NCBI GenBank assembly: GCA_951812755.1
Contig: OX638329.1
Location: 6,191,107 to 6,255,106, forward strand
Direction: 5' to 3'
DNA from: an uncultured Latescibacterota bacterium
Lineage (GTDB): Bacteria; Latescibacterota; UBA2968
DNA length: 64,000 bases
Below the pieces are notes generated by a model. The model worked only from the letters and a program-made list of their open reading frames with translations. It ran no database searches and was not told where the DNA came from. Position 1 is the first letter of the stretch. Every line of letters starts with the position of its first letter. Below, piece by piece: positions 52,183-61,413 of the stretch. A program made the translations under genes and the position numbers.

Positions 52183-53271
52183 ATGAATCTGCATTTCGAT
52201 ATTCGAGATATTTTTCGCTGTGTGCGATTGGGTTGGTCTGGGAAAAAAATTTGGGTTGGTCTGTTGGGGTTGTTCGCGGCCTGGGCGGGTTATTCGGTTT
52301 TGTTGCTTATTGCACATATCCGCGCGGGCAGTGGGAGCTTGTGGCAGCGCTATGGGTTATTCCCCGGCGCAACGCTCGGTGAATTTGATCTGTTTGGCAC
52401 GGGGTTGCACATCTTGGGTATGGTGTTTGCCCTTGCGGTGGTGTTTGTAACGACCAGTATGATGTGCAAGATCACTTTTCAGCAACTGCGGGGCGATGAA
52501 TTTTATTCGGTTGGCGATGCCTACCGATTTGCGCGCGCGCGCTGGATAGCTGTGCTGTTTGGCCCCGTTGCGGTGTTTGCTCTGTTTGCCCTTTTTGTGG
52601 TTGCCGGCATTGCCATAGGGTGGGTTGCCGGCTGGATCCCTTCGGTGGGAGAGATCGTTTTCGCGCTGTGTTTTATTCCGATCTTTTTTGCGGCATTGTT
52701 GGCTGTGTTTATCGGTCTGGTATTTGTTGTTGCTGTGATTATGTCGCCAGCTATTGTGGGTACTGAGGGGTATGATATTTTAGATGTTGTGATACAGTCG
52801 TTTTCACTGACGTGGTCACAGCCTTGGCGATTGGTTTTGTACGCGGTGTGGATGATTTTTGCGGTGTGGGTTGGTTTGATGGTGATGGGCGCTTTGACCA
52901 TGGCTGCGATTGGTCTGATTGCCATGGCGTGCGGTTTGTTTATGGATGTTAAACTGGCCAATCTTTTTGATAGGGCATCGCACTATCTCTTGTTTGTGCC
53001 GGAGAAATGGGATGATTTGTTTGCGAGTTTGCCCGCTCCGGGGACACCGTTGGGAGCCGAGGTCTGGGGTGGTGGTATCCTCGGCGTGATGCTCATTGTG
53101 ATTACGGGTATTGTGGTTGCGTATGTCCAGGCGACTTATGCGTCGGGACTGAGTTTGATGTATGTGGTTTTAAGACATCGCAAGGATGATGAAAATTTGC
53201 TTGCTCGGGATGATGATCTCGAGGTTGTGAGCGAGGAGGCCGACGATAACACGGATTCCGAAACGGCATAG
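52183..53271 (+). CDS. Polytopic membrane protein, unknown
   Basis: 362 residues with about six transmembrane segments (near 22-45, 70-92, 118-150, 158-190, 215-250, 290-318). The loops carry few charges; the C-terminus is an acidic cytoplasmic tail (RDDDLEVVSEEADDNTD). The segment DVVIQSFSLTWSQPWRLVLYAVWM is reminiscent of membrane proteins of the 'glycerophosphoryl diester/DUF' type but no firm match is claimed. It ends 19 bases before the BpsA-like gene and could belong to the same operon. Confidence 0.65.
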   Translation: MNLHFDIRDIFRCVRLGWSGKKIWVGLLGLFAAWAGYSVLLLIAHIRAGSGSLWQRYGLFPGATLGEFDLFGTGLHILGMVFALAVVFVTTSMMCKITFQQLRGDEFYSVGDAYRFARARWIAVLFGPVAVFALFALFVVAGIAIGWVAGWIPSVGEIVFALCFIPIFFAALLAVFIGLVFVVAVIMSPAIVGTEGYDILDVVIQSFSLTWSQPWRLVLYAVWMIFAVWVGLMVMGALTMAAIGLIAMACGLFMDVKLANLFDRASHYLLFVPEKWDDLFASLPAPGTPLGAEVWGGGILGVMLIVITGIVVAYVQATYASGLSLMYVVLRHRKDDENLLARDDDLEVVSEEADDNTDSETA

Positions 53272-53290
53272 GTCCAATTTTTCCGCCGAC

Positions 53291-54283
53291 TTGCTGCACG
53301 AGGTGGCAACCCAGGCGCGGCTGGCCGAAGGTGCCGAGGGCGTGCGTCGCATTCTGCGAACGGTTTTTATGGCTGAGCAGATTCCCATTCGCAATGTCGC
53401 CCAGGAGGTGGGCTTGCCCGTTCCCGTGGTTGCCGCTGTGCGGGGCGAATTGGAAAAAAGAGGTATTTTGACGCGAAAAGGTGGGGTCTCGCTCACGGGT
53501 AAGGGCCTGAGTGTTGTGCAATCTGAGTTGGGGCTTTCGTGCCGCAAACGCTTTGCGCGTCCGGGCGTACCTCCCATACCTGTGGTTTTGAAAGGTATTT
53601 GCAATTGTCTTGCAGATATTGCCGAGAGGCGGCCAAAGGTCGATGTCAGACTGGATCAATCCCATGCAACGCCCGAGACCGTTTTAAGGCGCGCCGTGTA
53701 TTTGTACGAACACGATGCACTCGAAGGGCGAAATCTGCTCGTTCTGGGGGACGACGATCTGACGTCGGTGGCAGTGGGCTTGCTGGCACAACATCTGGAG
53801 ATTGTTCTCGGGCAGGTGGTGGTGCTGGAATGCGATGGGCGGCTCGTTGATTTTTTAAGTGTGGTCAGTGAACGCCAAGGATTTCCTATCACTGTGATCG
53901 CACGCGATTTGCGCGAAGATATTCCGGCTGACCTGTGCGGGCAAATGGATGTTTTTTTTACCGATCCGCCCTACACGTTGCCCGGTTTGTCGTTATTTGT
54001 TTCGCGGGGAGCTTCTGCGCTGGTGCCCGAGGTGGGCAAGCAGGGATTTGTCAGTTTTGGCCGCCGTTCACCGGACGAGACAGCGCGGGCGATTGGCTCA
54101 TTGATCGAGATGGGCTTTGCGCCTGTGGAAATCATACCAGATTTTAATAAGTATGTCGGTGCCCAGGTATTGGGTGGGGTCAGTCAGATGATGCGTCTTG
54201 TTTCTACGGGGAAGCCACAGCCTCTTGTGACTGGCAAATATCACGGGGCACTGTACACGGCTGAATGCAAAAGGCGGCGATAA
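53291..54283 (+). CDS. Branched-chain polyamine synthase-like protein (BpsA/DUF43)
   Basis: 330 residues starting at TTG. The N-terminus is a winged helix (IRNVAQEVGLPVPVVAAVRGELEKRGILTRKGG). The C-terminal Rossmann methyltransferase-like domain has NLLVLGDDDLTSVAVGLL and FFTDPPYTLPGLSLFVSRG, the GDDD and DPPY motifs of N4-bis(aminopropyl)spermidine synthase. Those enzymes add aminopropyl groups from decarboxylated SAM to make branched polyamines, best known from thermophiles. A DNA- or RNA-methylase function is a weaker alternative. The next gene starts one base after its stop. Confidence 0.75.
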   Translation: MLHEVATQARLAEGAEGVRRILRTVFMAEQIPIRNVAQEVGLPVPVVAAVRGELEKRGILTRKGGVSLTGKGLSVVQSELGLSCRKRFARPGVPPIPVVLKGICNCLADIAERRPKVDVRLDQSHATPETVLRRAVYLYEHDALEGRNLLVLGDDDLTSVAVGLLAQHLEIVLGQVVVLECDGRLVDFLSVVSERQGFPITVIARDLREDIPADLCGQMDVFFTDPPYTLPGLSLFVSRGASALVPEVGKQGFVSFGRRSPDETARAIGSLIEMGFAPVEIIPDFNKYVGAQVLGGVSQMMRLVSTGKPQPLVTGKYHGALYTAECKRRR

Positions 54284-54284
54284 G

Positions 54285-55157
54285 GTGATCGGGCATCCTG
54301 TTGATCCCACACACGGCGAGTATTTGCGCGATGTGTTTTTGCGAGCAAACAAACGGGCCTGGTGTTATTTTCCGCCCTTTCTCTGTGCCTTTAGTCTCGC
54401 GCCCAATCGGATTGTGTGTGTCGATGAAATTGCGGGGAGTACGTGTCTGTTTGTACGGCGTCCAGAAGGTGTCGATTTGCTGCTGCCACCCGTTCCATGT
54501 GATGCTGATACGCTGAAGAGGGTTATCGATAAACTCACATCTCATCGCCGTCTGCCGAGAATTTTGTGGTTAGATGCCTGTGATGCCAAATATGTAGATA
54601 CCGAGCAGTTTGTATTGCGCGATAAAGACGCGGAATACGTTTACGACCCGGCGCAAATTGCTTCGGCCAGAGGACGGCGTTTTAGAGATGTGCGCAAGCG
54701 CGTGCGGCGGTTTGAAGGTGCCCACGAGTTCCATTTTCGCGTTTTGACAGCGTGGGATGTGCCGGATTGTTTCGCGTTGTTGAAGTATTGGCGTCGGCGC
54801 CAGGGGCGTCGGCATCCCTTTTTGTTGGACTGGGGATATACGCGAGCCGCGCTCGATCAGTTTCATTTTTGGTCAGAAGATGTGTTGTGGGGGTGGTGCG
54901 TAGAGGTGGCGGGGCGGATTGAGGCTTTTGCTCTGGCAGGAGATATGCAGCCCAATTTGGCGCATTTTTTTGTTGCGAAGACCAATCCCGATTTGCCCGA
55001 TTTATCGTATTTTTTGCGGTGGCGGGTTTATGGCGAGCTATCGGCTTACCGCCGCGTGAATGACGCTGGGGATTTGGGATTATCGGGTTTGCGTCAGTTC
55101 AAACAGAAATTTCGACCTGTAGATCAGTGGCGGGTTTTTTCGGCAGAACCCCTGTGA
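54285..55157 (+). CDS. DUF2156/GNAT-like acyltransferase
   Basis: 290 residues starting at GTG. The second half has RFRDVRKRVRRFEGAHEFHFRVLT, VPDCFALLKYWRR and RIEAFALAGDMQPNLAHFFVAKTNPDLPDLSYFLRWRVYGEL...VNDAGDLGLSGLRQFKQKFRPVDQW. This is the pattern of LPG-synthase-C/DUF2156 proteins with the GNAT fold, which move acyl or aminoacyl groups. Tight coupling to the BpsA-like gene suggests that polyamine and acyl-group chemistry meet, for example on a lipid or envelope component; this is inference. Confidence 0.75.
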   Translation: MIGHPVDPTHGEYLRDVFLRANKRAWCYFPPFLCAFSLAPNRIVCVDEIAGSTCLFVRRPEGVDLLLPPVPCDADTLKRVIDKLTSHRRLPRILWLDACDAKYVDTEQFVLRDKDAEYVYDPAQIASARGRRFRDVRKRVRRFEGAHEFHFRVLTAWDVPDCFALLKYWRRRQGRRHPFLLDWGYTRAALDQFHFWSEDVLWGWCVEVAGRIEAFALAGDMQPNLAHFFVAKTNPDLPDLSYFLRWRVYGELSAYRRVNDAGDLGLSGLRQFKQKFRPVDQWRVFSAEPL

Positions 55158-55165
55158 GGCATATT

Positions 55166-55453
55166 ATGAACAGGTTGCTAATCGTTGTCATTATGAGTCT
55201 ATGGATTTGTGGATGCGAGACCACATCGCCCTCTTCTTATATTTATTACGAGGTGGTGCATTCCCCAGAGCAAATTGCGGTGGGAGATTCTCTGTTGATA
55301 GAGACCAGAGAAGGCACGACATTTCAGGGGATTTTGTTGCGGATAAATAAAGAAGAGATTGTGGTGACCACAGAGACGCAGGGCAAGGTCCGCGTGCTTT
55401 GGCGCGAGGTTTCCAGGGTGAAGCGCGTTGTAAAAGCGAATGCGGAGGAATGA
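55166..55453 (+). CDS. Small putative lipoprotein
   Basis: 95 residues. The signal sequence MNRLLIVVIMSLWICGCE ends in an ICGC lipobox-like site, then a short serine-rich linker. A compact beta barrel follows (GDSLLIETREGTTFQGILLRINKEEIVVTTETQGKVRVLWREVSRVKRV), which looks like an SH3/Sm-type fold. It starts nine bases after the acyltransferase stop, so it is part of the same operon. The upstream in-frame extension overlaps that gene and is rejected. Confidence 0.65.
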   Translation: MNRLLIVVIMSLWICGCETTSPSSYIYYEVVHSPEQIAVGDSLLIETREGTTFQGILLRINKEEIVVTTETQGKVRVLWREVSRVKRVVKANAEE

Positions 55454-55454
55454 A

Positions 55455-55550
55455 GGTAGGGGCGAAAAATCTTTCGCCCTGTGGTCGCCCGTTGGTAGGG
55501 GCGAAAAATATGTGGTCGCCCGTTGGTAGGGGCGAAAAATCTTTCGCCCC
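55455..55550 (+). terminator. Three GTAGGGGCGAAAAAT hairpins (family R4), last one terminator-like
   Basis: Three units starting GGTAGGGGCGAAAAA. The first and third carry GGGGCGAAA or GGGCGAAA paired with TTTCGCCC(C). The third is followed by ATTTTTT, so it can end the + strand transcript. It stands against the convergent PhyH gene. Confidence 0.65.
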
Positions 55551-55555
55551 ATTTT

Positions 55556-56353
55556 TTATGCAATCAGACGATCCACTTCATTGGGCCAGGTGTTGGCAAC
55601 GCAAAGGCCGTATTCTTTTTCCCCACCTGTGGCAAGGGGACCTGTGAGGTGGGTATAGCGTCGGGTCGCTTTGACATTTTTGGGAATATAGTCGGTGTTC
55701 AAAAAGTGCAGAGCAAGGCCCGCGCGTTCTCTATTTGTGGTATTTGCAAGTGTGCGATGTGCAATGCCAAAGTTGAAGAAGACCGCACCCCCGGCTGGCA
55801 ATTCAATGGGGATGGCTCTTTCTTCGGGTACTGTGCAGTGGATGTGATGGTCGCTGTTGGGGTCCCGACCATGGTCGTAGATTTCGCGGTGGCTACCGGG
55901 TACGATGTGCAGGGTGCCGTTGGCGATGTTGGCGTCGTGAAGGGCAACCCACATGCCAATGCCTTTGGCGGGATCGCTGATTTTGAAATACGCGTTGTCC
56001 TGGTGCCAGTCCGTGCCAATGCCCTGTTTGCCGGGTTTGAGAAAGATCTGGTCGAGGTAGAAGACAAAGGGCGAGCCGATGAGTTGCGCGACCAGTGCGA
56101 GGACTTTGGGGTGAAAGTGCAGGGCGCGGTAAAAGGTGCTTTTGGGCGTGATGGGACAAATTTGCAGGTTGATTTGCGTTTGTGAATGGGTTTGCCCATC
56201 CCCGTCGGTGGCGACATTGCGAAGGAGACCGTCGTGTTTGAAGCGGTCGAGTTCAGCGCGCATGGCGCGTATTTCCCGGCGGGTGAACAGGTCGGGGACA
56301 ATGGCGTAACCCGAGGTGTGGAAGAGGTCGATTTGTTTTTGTGTTAGAGACAT
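55556..56353 (-). CDS. Phytanoyl-CoA dioxygenase (PhyH) family protein
   Basis: 265 residues. The N-terminus TQKQIDLFHTSGYAIVPDLFTRREIRAM is typical. The iron site is GTDWHQDNAYF (HxD) with the distal His in NFGIAHRTLANTTNRERAGL, whose Arg would bind 2-oxoglutarate. LHIVPGSHREIYDHG is the family's substrate loop. AGGAGAAAAA precedes the ATG. It is apparently monocistronic and is not closely similar to the PhyH protein near 3.6 kb. The substrate is unknown. Confidence 0.92.
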   Translation of the reverse strand: MSLTQKQIDLFHTSGYAIVPDLFTRREIRAMRAELDRFKHDGLLRNVATDGDGQTHSQTQINLQICPITPKSTFYRALHFHPKVLALVAQLIGSPFVFYLDQIFLKPGKQGIGTDWHQDNAYFKISDPAKGIGMWVALHDANIANGTLHIVPGSHREIYDHGRDPNSDHHIHCTVPEERAIPIELPAGGAVFFNFGIAHRTLANTTNRERAGLALHFLNTDYIPKNVKATRRYTHLTGPLATGGEKEYGLCVANTWPNEVDRLIA

Positions 56354-56369
56354 TTTTTCTCCTGATATT

Positions 56370-56726
56370 CTATAGAAAGACCTTATAGCTTATATTGAGT
56401 GCTTTTCCGAGTTTTTTGGCTGTCTCCTTTCCAATAGGCCGTTTGCCATTTTCCATTTCTGAAATATGTCGTTGCGGAATGCCCGTCAACCTGGACAATT
56501 CCCGCTGTGTCAATCCTTCCTTTCCCCTTGCACCCGATAGAGAAACGCCGGGCAACTGCTCGTCGGTATAAGGAAAATAGTCGCGCCATGGAACTGCATC
56601 AGATATATCTACAAAGCCCATGGACCCGAGTGTTTTGACGGCTTGCTTGCGCTTTTTTTTGGGACCGAGAAAACGCAGTTCGATGGTCTCTGTTTCAGTA
56701 CGGTGCTTTTTCATGAGTGCCTGCAT
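56370..56726 (-). CDS. XRE-family antitoxin (HigA-like)
   Basis: 118 residues. The C-terminal helix-turn-helix is GLTQRELSRLTGIPQRHISEMENGKRPIGKETAKKLGKAL. The N-terminal 60 residues are basic and contain VPWRDYFPYTDEQLPG. It overlaps the upstream toxin gene by 32 bases; AGAGGTG stands before this ATG inside the toxin gene. Toxin-first order is the HigBA arrangement, in which the antitoxin also represses the operon. Confidence 0.88.
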   Translation of the reverse strand: MQALMKKHRTETETIELRFLGPKKKRKQAVKTLGSMGFVDISDAVPWRDYFPYTDEQLPGVSLSGARGKEGLTQRELSRLTGIPQRHISEMENGKRPIGKETAKKLGKALNISYKVFL

Positions 56727-56973
56727 AAGTCACCTCTACCAATTTGATGTTTTTGTCTTTCACTTCCCAAACGGAAACATAGGTCGGTCTTCCCTTTTTG
56801 ATATGACAATGGTGCCGATTTTTTCCAAGGGAGCTGTAATTTGGCCAGTTTCCTCGGACTGGACCTGCTACTTCAATCTCTCTGATTAGAGCAAGAAGGT
56901 TCTTTTTTACCTGTTGGGGCAAACGTCCGATTTGCTTTTGAGCCTTTTTGGCTATTGTTACGGTCCAGTCCAT
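56695..56973 (-). CDS. RelE/HigB-type toxin
   Basis: 92 residues: MDWTVTIAKKAQKQIGRLPQQVKKNLLALIREIEVAGPVRGNW, then HHCHIKKGRPTYVSVWEVKDKNIKLVEVTYAGTHEKAPY. The helix pair followed by a four-strand sheet is the RelE/ParE fold, which cuts ribosome-bound mRNA. The Arg/Lys-rich strand and C-terminal Tyr are present. First gene of the pair with the XRE antitoxin. Confidence 0.87.
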   Translation of the reverse strand: MDWTVTIAKKAQKQIGRLPQQVKKNLLALIREIEVAGPVRGNWPNYSSLGKNRHHCHIKKGRPTYVSVWEVKDKNIKLVEVTYAGTHEKAPY

Positions 56974-57049
56974 TTCTGAATATACTAAATAATAGTATCA
57001 AGTCAAGGGAAGTTGAGGACGGGGCATGCAGACGCTTTCTTAATTTTTT

Positions 57050-58078
57050 TTAAGCAGGTTCGATGTGGTGTTCGCCGAATGTGAGTTCGCCCGCGAAGTG
57101 ACAGCTTGCCCGATGCCCCGGTTCGATTTCTATGAGCCGGGGTTCTTCTGTTTTGCATTTGTCCTGTGCGTAAGGGCAGCGCACGTGAAATTTGCATCCG
57201 GGTGGGGCGTCGGCGGGGTCTGGGACATCGCCTTCGATGGGGATGCGCTCGCGCTGATCGTCGGGGTCGGCGATGGGTACGGCAGATAGGAGGGCGGCGG
57301 TGTAGGGGTGAAGGGGATTCTGATAGAGTCGCTCGGATGTGGTGATTTCGATGATTTGGCCGAGATACATTACCGCAACGCGATCGGAAATGTGTTCGAC
57401 GACGCTGAGGTCGTGGGCGATGAATAAGTAGGTGAGATCGAATGTTTCCTGGAGGTCTTCGAGGAGGTTGATGACCTGCGCCTGTACGGATACATCGAGG
57501 GCGGAGACGGGTTCGTCGGCAATGACGAGTTTGGGGTTGAGCGCGAGGGCGCGGGCAATGCCGATGCGCTGGCGTTGTCCCCCTGAAAAGGCATGGGGAT
57601 ATCGCCGCAGGTGATCGGGACGCAAGCCCACGCGGATGAGCAGTTGCTCGACGCGGTTTTCGAGTTCAGACCCCGATGCGGTCCGGTTGATGATAAGGGG
57701 TTCGGCTACGATGTCGAAGACAGTCATGCGCGGGTTGAGCGAGGAGAAGGGATCCTGGAATATGTATTGCAGTTCTCGCCGCAGGTGGCGCATGTGTTCT
57801 TTGCCCAGGCTGCGCAGGTCCAGTTGCTGGCCGTTGTGGTGGAAGATGATCTCGCCGTCGGTGGGTTCTATCAGGCGAATGATCGACCGCCCTGTTGTGG
57901 TCTTACCGCAGCCCGATTCGCCGACCAGGCCGAGGGTTTCGCCCCGGTGCAGGGTGAGGTCCAGGCCATCCACGGCTTTGACATAACCGACGACTTTTCG
58001 CCATAAGCCTTTTTTTATGGGAAAGTGGGTTTTGAGTCCGGTAACTTCGAGAAGAGGCTGATTGTTTTTCTCTGGCAT
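57050..58078 (-). CDS. Oligopeptide/dipeptide ABC importer ATPase (OppF/DppF-like)
   Basis: 342 residues. Walker [10 protein letters not shown], signature [14 protein letters not shown], Walker [13 protein letters not shown] and the H-loop [11 protein letters not shown] are present, and the C-terminal oligo_HPY domain contains [14 protein letters not shown], a Cys cluster usual in this family. The open frame extends upstream but the first plausible start is MPEKNNQ. It is the last gene of a five-gene minus-strand operon and drives import together with the OppD-like ATPase. Confidence 0.95.
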   Translation of the reverse strand: MPEKNNQPLLEVTGLKTHFPIKKGLWRKVVGYVKAVDGLDLTLHRGETLGLVGESGCGKTTTGRSIIRLIEPTDGEIIFHHNGQQLDLRSLGKEHMRHLRRELQYIFQDPFSSLNPRMTVFDIVAEPLIINRTASGSELENRVEQLLIRVGLRPDHLRRYPHAFSGGQRQRIGIARALALNPKLVIADEPVSALDVSVQAQVINLLEDLQETFDLTYLFIAHDLSVVEHISDRVAVMYLGQIIEITTSERLYQNPLHPYTAALLSAVPIADPDDQRERIPIEGDVPDPADAPPGCKFHVRCPYAQDKCKTEEPRLIEIEPGHRASCHFAGELTFGEHHIEPA

Positions 58079-58167
58079 GATGACTTGTCCAAAAAATAAG
58101 TGCAAAGTGAGACGCGAGAGATTTCTTTTCTGTCTTTGTGTCTTTGTGTGAGAATCATCCAGCAGCT

Positions 58168-59148
58168 TTATCTCTCCAGCCAGCAACTGACACGATGACC
58201 CGATTCGATTTCGAGGAGTTGAGGCTCTTCGCGGCACTTATCCATTACATGCGGGCACCGCGGGGCAAAGGCGCAGCCCTGTGGAATTTCAAAAGGATCG
58301 GGGATTGTGCCTTCGATGGGTACCAGACGGCGTTTTTGACCCACTTGTGGGATGGAGTTCAGCAGGCCCCTGGTATAGGGATGGCGCGGATTTTTGAAGA
58401 CGGTGCGCGTGTCGGAATATTCGACGATTTTGCCCAGGTACATCACCGCGACATAATCGGCCATGCTGGCGACGACGCCGAGGTCGTGGGTGATGAGCAT
58501 GATCGCCATGCCGATGTCGGATTGGAGATCGCGCATCAGATCCAGGATTTGGGCCTGTACTGTGACATCGAGGGCTGTCGTAGGTTCGTCGGCGATAAGC
58601 AAGCTGGGATTGCACGAGAGAGCCATTGCGATCATGGCGCGCTGTCGCATGCCGCCTGAGAGCTCATGGGGATACGCATCGACCTGGCGGTCGGGACGGG
58701 GCAGGCGCACTTTGTTGAGGGCATCGATGGCGCGTTCGCGGGCTTCTTTTTTGTCTGTATTCTGATGCAGCCTGATCGCCTCGGCAATTTGATTGCCTAT
58801 GGTGTGTACAGGACTGAGAGAGGTCATAGGCTCCTGAAAAATCATGGCGATGTCATTCCCGCGAATATCGCGCATCTGCGCGCCTTTGGGGTTGAGTTGT
58901 GTCAGGTCAATGGGATCGCTTTCGGGATCTTTGTGAAAGAGGATCTGCCCGTGTTCGATTTTGCCCGGGGGACTCGGGATGAGGCGCATGGTTGAAAAGG
59001 CGGTGATGCTTTTCCCACAGCCCGATTCGCCGACCACGCCGAGTGTTTTTTGCGGCGCTATGGATAGGGATACGCCATCGACCGCGCGCACGACGCCATC
59101 GTCGGTGTAGAAATAGGTTTTGAGGTCGCGGATGTCTAAGAGTGGCAT
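58168..59148 (-). CDS. Oligopeptide/dipeptide ABC importer ATPase (OppD/DppD-like)
   Basis: 326 residues. Walker [11 protein letters not shown]-loop [16 protein letters not shown], signature [14 protein letters not shown], Walker [13 protein letters not shown] and the C-terminal [14 protein letters not shown] are complete. [10 protein letters not shown] is the true start. An inverted CACAAAGA microrepeat separates it from the OppF-like gene. Confidence 0.95.
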   Translation of the reverse strand: MPLLDIRDLKTYFYTDDGVVRAVDGVSLSIAPQKTLGVVGESGCGKSITAFSTMRLIPSPPGKIEHGQILFHKDPESDPIDLTQLNPKGAQMRDIRGNDIAMIFQEPMTSLSPVHTIGNQIAEAIRLHQNTDKKEARERAIDALNKVRLPRPDRQVDAYPHELSGGMRQRAMIAMALSCNPSLLIADEPTTALDVTVQAQILDLMRDLQSDIGMAIMLITHDLGVVASMADYVAVMYLGKIVEYSDTRTVFKNPRHPYTRGLLNSIPQVGQKRRLVPIEGTIPDPFEIPQGCAFAPRCPHVMDKCREEPQLLEIESGHRVSCWLER

Positions 59149-59205
59149 AGGAAGTGTGAAGTGTGAAGTGTGAAGTGTGAAATGATAGTTCTCATTAATA
59201 AAGCT

Positions 59206-59237
59206 GTCATTGCGGCATGGTTTTAGCCGCAATCCAG
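59206..59237. repeat. R1 REP-like palindrome inside the opp operon
   Basis: GTCATTGCGGCATGG...TAGCCGCAATCCAG between the permease and ATPase genes, next to a GAAGTGTGAAGTGTGAA run. In the transcript it could stabilise or separate segments. Confidence 0.8.
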
Positions 59238-59266
59238 TGGGTGGTGTTGGGTGAACTTCTTACCTC

Positions 59267-60409
59267 TTACCTGCTCGAATACGGGTCGGCTGCATCGCGC
59301 AGGCCATCGCCGAGGAAATTGAAGGCGAGGACGGCGATGATGATGCAGACACCCGGCATGAGGAGCCAGGGATAGAGACTGAGCGAGTGAATATTCATGG
59401 CGTCGGATAAGAGCAATCCCCAGGATGTCATGGGGGGTTTAATGCCCAGGCCGAGAAAACTCAATGTGCTTTCGCCAAGGATAAATCCGGGGATAGCGAG
59501 GGTTGCAATGACGATGATGTGGCTGAACATGGACGGGAGCAGGTGTCGAAAGATGATGCGATGATCTTTGGCGCCAGCCACGCGAGCGGCCAGTACAAAG
59601 TCGGCTTCGCGGATGGACAGGGTTTTGCCGCGTATTTCACGGGCAAGTCCGCCCCATCCCACGAGCGCGAGTACGGTGACAATGCCCATAAAGACCAGGT
59701 GCGAAGGCCATTCGGGGGGCAATATTGCGCTGAGGGCCATGAGAATGGGGATGGATGGAAACGCAAAGATGAGTTCGATGATGCGCTGGATGATATTGTC
59801 GGTATTGCCACCGTAATAGCCAGAGATCACACCGAGTGTAGAGCCGAGGGTGAGGCTGATGAATACGGCGAGCAGGCCAATGGTGAGAGAGATGCGGCCT
59901 CCTGCGATGATGCGAGAGAGCATGTCGCGCCCAAAACGGTCGGTGCCGAGGAGGAACATCGGATTGTCTTTGCCGGTGCCAAACAGGTGGATGTCGGTGG
60001 TAAAGAGGCCGTAGAATGTGTATTCGTCACCTCGCACAAAGGGGTACACGGGATAGCGCACAGAGGCGTCTTCGGTATAATTTTTGATGCCGGTTTGCAG
60101 GTCAAAAGATTTTTTGATGCCATAGACAAAGGGCCAGTGGATGCCGTCTTGAGAGAAGATGTGGATGCGCTGGGCGGGCAGGTGTACATAGTTGTAATAG
60201 CGATGCGCCGGGTCGTGTGGAGCCAAAAATTCACCCAGAAAGACGCAGATGTAGAGAAAGATGACCACACATCCACCGATGACACCGGCGCGGTGTTTTT
60301 TGAAACGCCGCCAGATGAGCTGGCGCTGTGAATAGGTGGCGGTGGTTGTCTTTTCACCAACGAGGGTTTCCACGCGCTCGTCGGGAGGTGTTGCGACGAC
60401 ACTACTCAT
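59267..60409 (-). CDS. ABC importer permease (OppC/DppC-like)
   Basis: 380 residues. An N-terminal helix (RAGVIGGCVVIFLYICVFLGEFLAPHDP) is followed by a long periplasmic insertion (HIFSQDGIHWPFVYGIKKSF... to GRDMLSRIIAGGR) and the five-helix core with the EAA loop (REIRGKTLSIREADFVLAARVAGAKDHRIIFRHLLPS). The insertion makes it longer than E. coli DppC (300), like YejE/AppC-type permeases. It overlaps the OppB-like gene by eight bases. Confidence 0.93.
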   Translation of the reverse strand: MSSVVATPPDERVETLVGEKTTTATYSQRQLIWRRFKKHRAGVIGGCVVIFLYICVFLGEFLAPHDPAHRYYNYVHLPAQRIHIFSQDGIHWPFVYGIKKSFDLQTGIKNYTEDASVRYPVYPFVRGDEYTFYGLFTTDIHLFGTGKDNPMFLLGTDRFGRDMLSRIIAGGRISLTIGLLAVFISLTLGSTLGVISGYYGGNTDNIIQRIIELIFAFPSIPILMALSAILPPEWPSHLVFMGIVTVLALVGWGGLAREIRGKTLSIREADFVLAARVAGAKDHRIIFRHLLPSMFSHIIVIATLAIPGFILGESTLSFLGLGIKPPMTSWGLLLSDAMNIHSLSLYPWLLMPGVCIIIAVLAFNFLGDGLRDAADPYSSR

Positions 60410-61400
60410 AGCGAATCCTCGGGTCGAGCCATGCCAGAAGAATATCGGCTAATAAGTTGCCCATGAGCAAGAAGGTGGCGGACAGGAGCAGGAATGCACC
60501 TGCCAGATACATATCTTGAGATGTGAGTGCGGTAAGAAAAATGGGGCCGGCGGTTGGCAGGCCGAGTACGATACCGGTGACAACGGCGCCAGAGAGCAGG
60601 CTGGGCAGTTCGAGGCCCAGGCGGCTGACGAGGGGGTTGATGGCGATGCGCACGCCGTATTTGACGATGACTTTGCCTTCTTTGAGGCCCTTGGCGCGCC
60701 CGGTTTGAATGTGCTGTTGGCCGAGTATGTCGAGCAAATTGCCGCGCATAATGCGGATGATGCCCGCTGTGCTGCCCGTGCCGATGACGATGATGGGTAC
60801 CCAGATATGTTTGAGGAGATCGACAAATTTTGCCCACGACCAGGCAGCGCCGATATATTCGGGAGAGAGAAGGCCCCCTACGGATTCGGCCTCGAAGACG
60901 GCGACCTGAATGAACATAATGACCAGGGCCAGCAAAAAGTTCGGCGTGGCCAGGCCGATGAATCCGAGAAAGGTAAAGCCGTAATCGCCTATTGAATACT
61001 GTCGGGTCGCAGAGTAGATGCCAATGGGGATGGCGATGATCCAGGTGAAGATCAACGTGGAGAGCGTGAGGGTCAGCGTGAGTCCCAGGCGTTCGCCCAG
61101 GAGTTCCATCACGTCCATTTCGTAGGTGAAGGATTGCCCGAAGTCGCCTTTGCTGACGATTTTCCAGATCCAGTGGATGTATTGCACATAGATCGGGTCG
61201 TTGAGACCATAGCGTTCGCGCAGGGTTTCTATTTGCGCCATCGCGCTTTCGGAACCGAGTTCGCCCTGTTCGGCCAGTTCCGCGAGGCGAGAGGTGAGCA
61301 TATCGCCCGGCGGCGCTTGAATGACCACAAAGCTGACCATTGATATCAGGATCAGCGTGGGGATCATGTGCAATAAACGGCGGATGATGTAGTTGGTCAT
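60402..61400 (-). CDS. ABC importer permease (OppB/DppB-like)
   Basis: 332 residues: MTNYIIRRLLHMIPTLILISMVSFVVIQAPPGD is the family N-terminus; the EAA loop is MRGNLLDILGQQHIQTGRAKGLKEGKVIVKYGVR. The ATG chosen fits the family length; the frame extends another 58 codons through a hairpin repeat and part of the preceding gene region, which is rejected. It partners the OppC-like permease. Confidence 0.94.
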   Translation of the reverse strand: MTNYIIRRLLHMIPTLILISMVSFVVIQAPPGDMLTSRLAELAEQGELGSESAMAQIETLRERYGLNDPIYVQYIHWIWKIVSKGDFGQSFTYEMDVMELLGERLGLTLTLTLSTLIFTWIIAIPIGIYSATRQYSIGDYGFTFLGFIGLATPNFLLALVIMFIQVAVFEAESVGGLLSPEYIGAAWSWAKFVDLLKHIWVPIIVIGTGSTAGIIRIMRGNLLDILGQQHIQTGRAKGLKEGKVIVKYGVRIAINPLVSRLGLELPSLLSGAVVTGIVLGLPTAGPIFLTALTSQDMYLAGAFLLLSATFLLMGNLLADILLAWLDPRIRYE

Positions 61401-61413
61401 GATGTAGTCGGCG

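Noticed and set aside
59519-60331. 270-codon + strand frame over the OppC-like gene
   Set aside because: The minus-strand permease has clear helices and an EAA loop; the + frame is a charged shadow.
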